Shown here piece after piece: positions 1-5,585 of a stretch of DNA of 9,684 nucleotides; within the stretch, counting starts at the first letter, position 1; each line of letters begins with the position of its first letter. Origin of the DNA: Chloroflexota bacterium (GTDB lineage Bacteria; Chloroflexota; Dehalococcoidia; Tepidiformales; Tepidiformaceae); NCBI GenBank assembly GCA_025350285.1, contig JANXYE010000667.1, positions 1-9,684 on the forward strand, read 5' to 3'. Under the pieces are notes generated by a model. It had not been told where the DNA came from and did not search any database. It saw only the letters and a program-made list of their open reading frames with translations. Made by a program: the position numbers and the translations under genes.

Positions 1-180
1 ATCGACCCGTTCCTTCGCCCCCCGACGGATACCAGCGTAGCCGCGTGGGCGATTAGGAACTGGAGACTGAACCGCTCCGTATCCGTGGCAGCCGGGATTG
101 CCGCCTGGGTGCTTCTTGATTCGCGATGGCAATCCCTGGCCGCGGGGCACAACGACCGGTTCGTTGTCTCCGCGCCATGA
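1..180 (+). CDS. Possible 3' end of an unidentified gene (5' part outside window)
   Basis: Frame 1 is open from the first base to a TGA at 178-180, giving 59 residues that begin IDPFLRPPTDT and end DRFVVSAP. No start codon with a ribosome binding site is seen, so it would be the tail of a gene entering from the left. It contains a short hydrophobic stretch (SVSVAAGIAAWVLL, about residues 27-40) that could be a membrane-facing helix. The composition is protein-like, and Trp, Arg and Ala are spaced plausibly. I do not recognise a family. An open frame of this length at high GC can also arise by chance, so the call is tentative. It would stop 105 bases before the next gene on the same strand. 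Confidence 0.4.
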   Translation: MDPFLRPPTDTSVAAWAIRNWRLNRSVSVAAGIAAWVLLDSRWQSLAAGHNDRFVVSAP

Positions 181-269
181 TCGAGGCCTCTGTCAAAATC
201 CGACGGCCACTCCATCAGCCAGCCTGGTGTATCCTGCGCGAGCCTACGGGAGTAACCGATTCTCCAATT

Positions 270-278
270 GGAAGAAGG
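270..278 (+). promoter_or_regulatory. Ribosome binding site for the exported protein
   Basis: GGAAGAAGG lies 7 bases before the ATG at 286. It selects this ATG over the upstream in-frame TTG at 268, which the purine-rich stretch would overlap. Confidence 0.6.
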
Positions 279-285
279 TACGGAA

Positions 286-2151
286 ATGCATCGACTGTGC
301 GTGCGACCTGCACACCTGCTGGCGCTGGCGTTAGCCGTGATTCTTGCTGGGCTGGCGGTCCTGCCATCGCCAGGGCGTCCGGAAGTAAGCACGGCGGAGG
401 CCGCTCCCAGCCAGGAAGTCTGGTTCGCGCCGTATCCGTACGGCATGGTCGGAGCCCCGTGGCAGGCCAGCTTCGGATCGGTCGATTTCAAGAACCTCTT
501 CACGCCCAGAGCGAGTTGGGCGACTGCCTCGTCGCGTACGGGTGTTTTCCAGTTCTATCAGAACTGGCTCCTGAACGTGTCCGCCGCCGACCTGCGGACG
601 GAGGTCAGAGACCTGGCCCGCCGCGGGATGCGGATTGCCGTCGAATCCTCGGCTCTGACGCCGGACGCCACCTGCGGACTTGGCGTCGAGGGTTTCCAGC
701 CCGATCCGGCAGCAAACACGCTCAAGGCACTCAAGAACGTCAAGGATGCGACGGGCGCCGTCGCCTTGGTCGTACTGGCGGAGCCAGTCTCGTTCGGGAC
801 AGCCTACGATGGCCCCAACGCCTGTCGTTGGACGCCCATCGAGGTCGCAAGCCGCGTCGCAACGTACGTTGCGGCCGTCCGAGCGGTCTACCCGTCCGTG
901 AAGTTTGGCTCGACTGAGGCTGACTGGACGCCGGTCGCGTCTGTAGCCGCGTTTGCCGACGCGTTCGCGGCCGCGACCGGGGGCCCCTTGGCGTTCATCC
1001 ACTGGGATGCCGATTGGCAACGCAGGACAGACTGGCCGCAGCGCGCCCGGAGCATGGAAACAGAGGCCGAGAACCGTGGGATCCCCTTCGGGATGATCTA
1101 CTTCGGCAATCCCGACGATACGCTTGATGTGGCCTGGTTGCAGCACGCGGCCGAACACATGGCCGTGTATGAAACGCTCGGGCAGGGCTCGCCCAGCCAC
1201 GCCGTCTTCCAGTCTTGGCACAAGTTTCCGCAACGCACCATGCCGGACGCGAGTACCTCCAGCTTCGCCAACCTGATAGTCCGCTACTTTAATCCGCGGA
1301 CGGCGCTGACGCTGGGGCTCTCCGGTTCGACCGCGACTGGGGTGCTGAAGAAGCAGAACCAATTCCTCGGCTACAGGGCGTTTTCGAGCCAAACGGTGAA
1401 CGTCTCAATCAAGCCGCTCGATGGCCCCGGCAGGTACTACGAGTACACGATCATCGGGACCGTACCGCCCGACGCTACAGGTGCGGCCCTCGGCGTCCGC
1501 ATGAACATCGAATGCGGTTGCAACGGGGTGGGCGAGTTTTCGCTCTATGAAGCACGATATCAGGAGTCGAACGGTGCGAACAAAGTGCCGAACCCGGTCT
1601 TTTCTGACGGCCTGAATTCCTGGGGCACGTTTGGAGACATCGCTATTACGACGGCGCCCAGCGACCGCGGCGCCGGGACAATGTTGCGCGCGAGCGTTGG
1701 GCCCAGCCAGGCGGGCGGCCTCAACTCCACGGTGTTCGCGGTGAGCCCTGGGAAAACGTACCAGGTCACCTTCTCGGCGAATGTCGCTCCCTCGTCGATT
1801 GGCAGCGGCTACTTCGCCGTGATGTTCGCCGTCGCCTCGGGCGAACGGCGCCCGACAGTGCCGTTGGAAGCACCGCTGACCACCGTCAAGGCGACCACCA
1901 ACGGGTTCGGGAACTACTCGGCCGCGCTCCCGGCGCCGCTCCCGCCCGCTTACGAATTGACCGCGTCCTATGCCGGGACTCCCGCGATCTGGGCTGCGTA
2001 CGCGCGCCAACTGGCTGGTGGTCCGGCCGTGGTCGCATCCGCGACGGCGGCCCCGAGCGAAGGGATGACGCTCGATTGCCGGCTCCCAGGCGCCGAGGAT
2101 TCCGGTGACGCTAGAGGGCGTGCGGCCACGCTGTGCCGGCCTCCGCGCTGA
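286..2151 (+). CDS. Exported protein of unknown function, TIM-barrel-like body plus C-terminal beta-sandwich modules
   Basis: A 621-residue protein from the ATG at 286. Residues 1-40 form a classical signal peptide: basic start (MHRLCVRP), hydrophobic core LLALALAVILAGLAVL, and a likely signal peptidase I site at STAEAA-PSQ. Residues about 45-340 alternate beta and alpha elements rich in aromatics near predicted strand ends (GVFQFYQNW, IAVESSAL, VVLAEPV, FGSTEADW, FIHWDADW, IPFGMIYFG, AVFQSW). That pattern suggests a (beta/alpha)8 glycoside-hydrolase-like barrel, with Glu and Asp at strand ends as possible acid/base residues. Residues about 375-425 and 435-570 look like beta-sandwich, carbohydrate-binding-type modules; the second opens with NPVFSDGLNSWG, resembling the CBM4/9 start. 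The tail after about residue 575 is low in complexity (see findings). It could be an extracellular polysaccharide-acting enzyme or a surface-binding protein. Family and substrate are not recognised, and the fold is inferred by eye. Confidence 0.85.
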   Translation: MHRLCVRPAHLLALALAVILAGLAVLPSPGRPEVSTAEAAPSQEVWFAPYPYGMVGAPWQASFGSVDFKNLFTPRASWATASSRTGVFQFYQNWLLNVSAADLRTEVRDLARRGMRIAVESSALTPDATCGLGVEGFQPDPAANTLKALKNVKDATGAVALVVLAEPVSFGTAYDGPNACRWTPIEVASRVATYVAAVRAVYPSVKFGSTEADWTPVASVAAFADAFAAATGGPLAFIHWDADWQRRTDWPQRARSMETEAENRGIPFGMIYFGNPDDTLDVAWLQHAAEHMAVYETLGQGSPSHAVFQSWHKFPQRTMPDASTSSFANLIVRYFNPRTALTLGLSGSTATGVLKKQNQFLGYRAFSSQTVNVSIKPLDGPGRYYEYTIIGTVPPDATGAALGVRMNIECGCNGVGEFSLYEARYQESNGANKVPNPVFSDGLNSWGTFGDIAITTAPSDRGAGTMLRASVGPSQAGGLNSTVFAVSPGKTYQVTFSANVAPSSIGSGYFAVMFAVASGERRPTVPLEAPLTTVKATTNGFGNYSAALPAPLPPAYELTASYAGTPAIWAAYARQLAGGPAVVASATAAPSEGMTLDCRLPGAEDSGDARGRAATLCRPPR

Positions 2152-3190
2152 GTGCGCTGAGTTGGTCGATCGTTTCCGAGTCCAGCGGGATGCCGTGGGC
2201 TTCGCGTTCGTCGCGGGCGCGATGTTCGAGGTCGCCCGGGATCAACACCGCTTCGCGGCCGGGTTCAGGGCGGGTGGCGCGGATAGCATCGACGAGGCGG
2301 GCCATATCGGCCTTGAACTCGGCGAGGTCGCGGAAAGCGTCGATGCGCCACGCCGCGAACCAGTGCGCCTGAACGAGCGTTGGGCGGTCCATGAACAGGC
2401 CAGAACCGAGCCCTGAAAGGACACCGGTGAGAATGTCCACCATGAGCCCGAGGCCATAGCCCTTGTGCGAACTCGTTTCGAGCCGCGATCCGAGCGGCAG
2501 GAGCGCGCCACCCGCCGCCAGAGCACGCGGGTTCGTCGCATCGTTCCCCTCAGCGTCCACCGCCCAGCCGGCCGGGATCGGTTTGCCCTGGCGCATCGCG
2601 ATTTCCAGCTTGCCACCGGCCACGGCAGTTGTAGCGATATCCAACAGAAACGGAGCCTGCCCCTCGATCGGCGCGCCAAAGGCGATGGGGTTCGTGCCGT
2701 AGACCCGGTCGCGGCCGCCAGCGGCAACGGCGATTGGAGGTACGTTGCACATCGCCATGCCGATGAGGTCGTGCTTTGCTGCCATGTGCGCGTAGTAGCC
2801 CGCGGCGCCGAAGTGGCGCCCGTTGGTGACGGTGATCATCCCGATCCCGGTGGCCTGTGCCTTGGCGATACACGCGTCCATGGCGTTCTTCGAAGTCAGC
2901 ACGCCGAGCCCAGCGTCCGCGTCCCAGGTAGCGGCCACGGGGCTATCGCGAAGAATCCGAACGTGCGGGCGCGGGTTCACGATCCCAGTCCTCAGGCCCG
3001 GTGCGTACCCGCGATGGGCGCCAAGGTGGGCGATACCGTGGGATTCGATTCCGGCGAGGTCAGCATCGACCAGGACTTCGGCGGCGATTTCGGCGTCCTC
3101 GGCCGGGACGCCGAAGTGGACGAAAACGGCGGCGGTGAAGGCGCGCAGGTCTTCGGCGCGGAAGCGTGAGCGGGTCTCTGGGCTGGGCAT
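2111..3190 (-). CDS. Malate/L-lactate dehydrogenase family (Ldh_2) NAD(P)-dependent oxidoreductase
   Basis: A 359-residue soluble enzyme of the type-2 malate/L-lactate dehydrogenase family (PF02615), which interconverts 2-hydroxyacids and 2-oxoacids (or related imino/ureido compounds) with NAD(P)H. Family landmarks are clear: ESHGIAHL near residues 49-56 with the conserved SHG histidine (H51), TNGRHFGAAGYYAHMA at 122-137 with the second conserved His (H126), YGTNPIAFGAP at 164-174, DIATTAVAGGKLEIA at 184-198, IPAGWAVDAEGNDATNP at 205-221, and SHKGYGLGLMVDILTG at 241-256. The length is normal for the family. The ATG at 3190 is chosen because GGAG lies 6 bases upstream (3197-3200); an in-frame ATG at 3247 would add 19 residues that do not look like the family. 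Members include malate, sulfolactate and ureidoglycolate dehydrogenases and 2,3-diketogulonate and piperideine-2-carboxylate reductases; the substrate cannot be told from sequence here. It diverges from the luciferase-like gene and overlaps the exported-protein gene tail-to-tail. Confidence 0.93.
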   Translation of the reverse strand: MPSPETRSRFRAEDLRAFTAAVFVHFGVPAEDAEIAAEVLVDADLAGIESHGIAHLGAHRGYAPGLRTGIVNPRPHVRILRDSPVAATWDADAGLGVLTSKNAMDACIAKAQATGIGMITVTNGRHFGAAGYYAHMAAKHDLIGMAMCNVPPIAVAAGGRDRVYGTNPIAFGAPIEGQAPFLLDIATTAVAGGKLEIAMRQGKPIPAGWAVDAEGNDATNPRALAAGGALLPLGSRLETSSHKGYGLGLMVDILTGVLSGLGSGLFMDRPTLVQAHWFAAWRIDAFRDLAEFKADMARLVDAIRATRPEPGREAVLIPGDLEHRARDEREAHGIPLDSETIDQLSALSAEAGTAWPHAL

Positions 3191-3193
3191 GGG

Positions 3194-3200
3194 CCTCTCC
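3194..3200 (-). promoter_or_regulatory. Ribosome binding site for the Ldh_2 gene
   Basis: On the minus strand this reads GGAGAGG. Its GGAG core is 6 bases from the ATG at 3190, which supports that start over the in-frame ATG at 3247. Confidence 0.55.
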
Positions 3201-3213
3201 GGCTGGGTGATAG

Positions 3214-3246
3214 TGCCGCAGTATACCGGTCGCTCCGGGCGCGGCA
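3214..3246. repeat. Inverted repeat in the divergent promoter region
   Basis: TGCCGC at 3214-3219 is matched by its reverse complement GCGGCA at 3241-3246. The arms flank the AT-rich box at 3220-3227 and a palindromic ACCGGT at 3225-3230. Arms of 6 bp separated by 21 bp could be half-sites for a regulator acting on both divergent genes. In GC-rich DNA such a match can be chance. Confidence 0.25.
3220..3225 (-). promoter_or_regulatory. Possible -10 box (TATACT) of the Ldh_2 gene
   Basis: The minus strand reads TATACT, five of six matches to the bacterial sigma-70 -10 consensus, in otherwise GC-rich DNA. Transcription would start near 3213, leaving a leader of about 23 bases before the ATG at 3190 that includes the ribosome binding site. 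No good -35 element lies 16-18 bases upstream, so an activator or an alternative sigma factor would be needed. The same bases read TATACC on the plus strand (3222-3227) and could serve the divergent luciferase-like gene. Confidence 0.35.
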
Positions 3247-3276
3247 TGATGCGCTCGAACGATCGGCGGTGCAGTG

Positions 3277-4320
3277 ATGCGGGTAGCTATCGGGCTCGGG
3301 ATTGCCAACGAAGACTTCGAACGGGCGGCCGATTTTGTCCAGGAAGCCGAGCGGCTCGGCGTCTACAGCGTCTGGTCGGCGGAATCGTGGGGCCATGATG
3401 CGGCGACGCCGCTTGCCTTCATGGCCGCTCGAACCAAGACGATCAAGCTCGGCGCCGGGATCATGCAGATCAGCGGGCGAACGCCAGCGATGACGGCGAT
3501 GACGGCCCTGACGCTTGCACAGATGTCCGGCGACCGGTTCCTGCTCGGCCTTGGGGCGAGCGGGCCGCAGGTCGTTGAAGGGTGGCACGGGCAGCAATTC
3601 GGGAGCACGGTTCAGCGGCTGCGGGAGGTCATCGAGATTTTAAAGATCGCCATCAGCGGCGCGAAGCTGGCCTACGAAGGCGAACTCTACCGGCTCCCGC
3701 GTCCCGGAGGCGAAGGCAAAGCGATCCGCTCAGCGGCGAAGCCCCATCCGGGTATCCCGGTCTACCTCGCTACCCTCAGCCCGAAGAGCCTCCAACTCAC
3801 GGGCGAATTGGCGGACGGATGGGTTGGCACCTCGTTCATGCCCGAGCACGCGGACGTGTTCTTCAACCACATCGCGGCGGGGGCGGCGAAAGCCGGGCGG
3901 AGCATGAGCGAGTTCGACCTGATGGCCGGCGGCGTCTGTGCGTTCGGGGACGATCTCGAGAAGCTGATTGCTCCACGAAAGCCCGGGCTGGCGTTCACGC
4001 TCGGCGCCATGGGCAGCCGCCAGCACAATTTCTACAACCAGGCGTTCCAGCGGGCGGGCTACGCCGGGTTAGTTCAGGAAGTGCAGCGCATCTACCTGGA
4101 AGGCCGGCGTGAAGAGGCCGCCGCCCTTGTCCCCGATGAGATGATTCTGCAAACGAACATGCTCGGGACAGAGGCGATGGTGAAGGACCGCATCCGCGCC
4201 TACCGCGAGGCCGGCGTGACGACTATCCGGGTCGAACCCGAGGGCGAGGGCTTCGCGGGGCGGCTGGCGACGCTGGGGAGGTTCGTCGAGTTGGTGAAGG
4301 ACGTGGATCGCGAGGGCTAG
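3277..4320 (+). CDS. LLM-class (luciferase-like) flavin/F420-dependent oxidoreductase
   Basis: A 347-residue bacterial-luciferase-superfamily TIM-barrel protein (PF00296). Visible hallmarks are the N-terminal strand MRVAIGLGIA, AERLGVYSVWSAESWGHDA at about 25-42, IKLGAGIMQISGRTPAMTA at 56-74 (the usual LG-G-R-P segment around the cofactor site), and LAQMSGDRFLLGLGASGPQVVEGWHG at 80-105, the family's conserved helix and glycine-rich loop. Further marks are IPVYLATLSPKSLQLTGELADGWVG at 160-184 and a C-terminal AYREAGVTTIRVEP. The pattern resembles F420-dependent members (methylenetetrahydromethanopterin-reductase-like) more than FMN-dependent alkane monooxygenases, but the cofactor is inferred. 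Such enzymes oxidise or reduce small carbonyl or alcohol substrates in the cytoplasm; the substrate is unknown. A GTG at 3274 directly precedes the ATG, and neither has a strong ribosome binding site, so the first codon is uncertain by one. The gene ends 3 bases from the end of the convergent HEPN gene. Confidence 0.92.
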   Translation: MRVAIGLGIANEDFERAADFVQEAERLGVYSVWSAESWGHDAATPLAFMAARTKTIKLGAGIMQISGRTPAMTAMTALTLAQMSGDRFLLGLGASGPQVVEGWHGQQFGSTVQRLREVIEILKIAISGAKLAYEGELYRLPRPGGEGKAIRSAAKPHPGIPVYLATLSPKSLQLTGELADGWVGTSFMPEHADVFFNHIAAGAAKAGRSMSEFDLMAGGVCAFGDDLEKLIAPRKPGLAFTLGAMGSRQHNFYNQAFQRAGYAGLVQEVQRIYLEGRREEAAALVPDEMILQTNMLGTEAMVKDRIRAYREAGVTTIRVEPEGEGFAGRLATLGRFVELVKDVDREG

Positions 4321-4323
4321 CGG

Positions 4324-4701
4324 TCAACGCGCGGAAAGAACCTCCCGGGCCGTCGCCACGGATCGTACGGCTCTTGCGACGGGAAACGGCACGGCAGCCA
4401 TGTAGTCCGCGACGTTTCGGACAATCCGCAGTTCTTTGAGCTTGTTCGCGAGTTCTTCGTCCCATAGTCGAATCACACTCTGTAGCTCGCCGTGAACCTG
4501 CGATCCGGAGGCTTCGAGCGGACCGAATCGAGAAATCGCGACCACCCGAAGATGCCAAAAGGCGGCGTAGTACGCCCGCGAGGAGGCGGCTCGTCGAGCG
4601 ACCTCCCGCGTGTCTGTCGCCATTTCAGCGGCGAAGTTCAGGAGTTCTTGCGGCGTGGACAAGGCTAGAGCACGACGGCTTCGAACGGGACGTTGGGCCA
4701 T
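4324..4701 (-). CDS. HEPN-domain protein (UPF0332-like), putative toxin-type partner of the 99-aa gene
   Basis: An all-alpha protein of 125 residues from the ATG at 4701, or 112 from a TTG at 4662 (alternative start). Landmarks resemble the HEPN/UPF0332 family (PF05168): ASSRAYYAAFWHLR at residues 39-52 (the SRAYYA signature), VHGELQSVI at 69-77 (matching the family's H-s-vi segment), and LRIVRNVADYMA at 91-102, the family's R-x3-DY ending. The canonical HEPN RNase motif R-x4-6-H is not complete here: R95-N96 is followed by D99-Y100 with no His, so RNase activity is doubtful. HEPN proteins commonly pair with a minimal nucleotidyltransferase in toxin-antitoxin or immunity modules; here the upstream partner is a different small protein. 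The ATG at 4701 overlaps that partner by 37 bases with only a weak GGA upstream. The TTG at 4662 follows the partner's stop by 2 bases and gives a natural family N-terminus (STPQELLNFAAEMA). Confidence 0.75.
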   Translation of the reverse strand: MAQRPVRSRRALALSTPQELLNFAAEMATDTREVARRAASSRAYYAAFWHLRVVAISRFGPLEASGSQVHGELQSVIRLWDEELANKLKELRIVRNVADYMAAVPFPVARAVRSVATAREVLSAR

Positions 4702-4964
4702 TCGAGTCCGCGCGTGCGGAGCGTGCTGCCGAGGCGCGAAATCAGGTCCAAGTACGTTGGAATCGGCACGTCATCATCAATGTGCACTTCGAGCAATGCG
4801 ACACGCCCAGGGGTGAGGTCTGGATCGTCGTACGGGACAACCTTTAGCTCCGCGATGATGCCGAGCGAGGCGCAGACATCTTCGGCGATCGCCAGCGCCT
4901 CAGCCGCTTGAGCATCGCTAATGGGTAGCTTCTCTCTCGTCAGGGTGGTCGGCATCTCTCGCAT
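4665..4964 (-). CDS. Small acidic protein of unknown function, paired with the HEPN gene
   Basis: A 99-residue soluble, acidic protein with no signal peptide or membrane segment. Predicted by eye, a helix (SDAQAAEALAIAEDVCASLG, residues 16-35) leads into a strand (IAELKVVPYD), a second strand (RVALLEVHIDDDVP, 54-67), a helix (PTYLDLISRLGSTLRTRG, 69-86) and a final strand (PFEAVVL). This alpha-beta-beta-alpha-beta outline could be a small sensor, an antitoxin or a much-reduced nucleotidyltransferase-like fold. I see no GS-x-DxD catalytic motif, so activity of that kind is not supported. I do not recognise the family. An ATG at 4955 is an alternative start; the ATG at 4964 has a G-rich stretch 9 bases upstream. 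It sits 22 bases after the DinB-like gene and overlaps, or is 2 bases from, the HEPN gene, so co-translation of the pair is likely. Confidence 0.7.
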   Translation of the reverse strand: MREMPTTLTREKLPISDAQAAEALAIAEDVCASLGIIAELKVVPYDDPDLTPGRVALLEVHIDDDVPIPTYLDLISRLGSTLRTRGLEWPNVPFEAVVL

Positions 4965-4986
4965 CCTACCACGTCCCCCCAGGCTT

Positions 4987-5505
4987 TCACGCCAGGGCCG
5001 CCACGATGCCCTGGATCTGGCGCGCGTGGTCTCCGTCGTGCAGGCGCAGAAAGAGGAGCCATTCGCGCCAGTTCAGGTCGCCGAAGAAGGCGTGATTCCA
5101 GGTCACGTCCAGGTTCTCAGTACCGGTCACGTCGCCGAGCTGGGCAAAGAGCTCCTCTCGGCCGGACGAAAGTAACTCCCACCACTCTATCGGCGAGCGG
5201 ACCATGTTCGTCTCCTGCAGCCGGTCTTCGAGCGCGCTGGCCGGCTCGCCGTGGCGGATCGCGCCGAGAATGCCTCCGTTAACGCGGGCGCATGTGTCGG
5301 TGAGGTGTGCGAGGACCTCGTTTACGCTCCAGTGCTCCGAGCCCGGCCTGCGAGTGGAGTCGATGGCTGCCGCCGCGGAGGCGGCATCGCGCAGCGCCGC
5401 GCTGTCCGTCCGTACCTTCTCGATGATTTGCGGGACGCTGAGTTTCGCGGCCTGGGACTGGATGTAGCCCCGCACCCGCAGTTGTTCTTCAGAAAGGTGT
5501 GGCAT
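4987..5505 (-). CDS. DinB-fold protein (DinB/YfiT-like putative metalloenzyme)
   Basis: A 172-residue four-helix-bundle protein of the DinB/YfiT superfamily. SEHWSVNEVLAHLTDT at residues 56-71 supplies the first conserved His (H67). NWREWLLFLRLHDGDHARQI at 145-164 supplies the HxxxH pair (H156, H160), so the three-His metal site typical of the superfamily is intact. Relatives include thiol-dependent transferases (bacillithiol and mycothiol S-transferases, maleylpyruvate isomerase) and uncharacterised damage-inducible proteins; the cosubstrate cannot be read here. The ATG at 5505 has GAGG 6 bases upstream (5512-5515). An in-frame ATG at 5565 would add 20 residues rich in Gly and Pro and cross the palindromic element at 5519-5539, so it is rejected. 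The gene is 80 bases downstream of the P450 gene and may have its own promoter. Confidence 0.85.
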   Translation of the reverse strand: MPHLSEEQLRVRGYIQSQAAKLSVPQIIEKVRTDSAALRDAASAAAAIDSTRRPGSEHWSVNEVLAHLTDTCARVNGGILGAIRHGEPASALEDRLQETNMVRSPIEWWELLSSGREELFAQLGDVTGTENLDVTWNHAFFGDLNWREWLLFLRLHDGDHARQIQGIVAALA

Positions 5506-5518
5506 GGCGCCCCTCGTG

Positions 5519-5539
5519 CCCGGGAGTCCCGGGTGTCCC
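5519..5539. repeat. Tandem quasi-palindrome just upstream of the DinB-like gene (operator candidate)
   Basis: CCCGGGAGTCCCGGG at 5519-5533 is a perfect inverted repeat with 7-bp arms around one base. It extends into two adjacent 9-bp units, GGGAGTCCC (5522-5530) and GGGTGTCCC (5531-5539), each a near-palindrome. The element ends 13 bases before the ATG at 5505. It could be a repressor site or a hairpin in the leader. Confidence 0.4.
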
Positions 5540-5567
5540 AAGGTAGCGTGCGGTCCATCGAACACAA
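5540..5567 (-). promoter_or_regulatory. Possible sigma-70-type promoter for the DinB-like gene
   Basis: On the minus strand, TTGTGT (5562-5567) and TACCTT (5540-5545) are separated by 16 bases. Each is only a partial consensus match. The predicted start of transcription, near 5533, falls inside the quasi-palindrome at 5519-5539, an arrangement that would suit repression. Confidence 0.25.
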
Positions 5568-5585
5568 GCGCCAGTAGTCACCGTG

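Noticed and set aside
191..235. TGTCAA and TATCCT as a promoter for the exported-protein gene
   Set aside because: The spacing between the two boxes is far longer than 16-18 bases, and neither is a good match with correct spacing.
126..917. Plus-strand 263-codon frame overlapping the start of the exported-protein gene
   Set aside because: Out-of-frame shadow with an Arg/Gly/Pro-rich product and no ribosome binding site; it conflicts with the better-supported gene at 286.
331..1392. Long minus-strand open frame (353 codons) inside the exported-protein gene
   Set aside because: Its product is Arg/Gly-rich and lacks recognisable motifs, while the plus-strand frame has a signal peptide, ribosome binding site and domain-like structure. 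It is a high-GC antisense shadow.
2465..3169. Plus-strand 234-codon frame opposite the Ldh_2 gene
   Set aside because: Antisense shadow; the product shows no family features while the minus strand encodes a complete dehydrogenase.
4318..4326. Terminator between the convergent luciferase-like and HEPN genes
   Set aside because: Only 3 bases separate the stop codons and no hairpin with a T-run is seen there.
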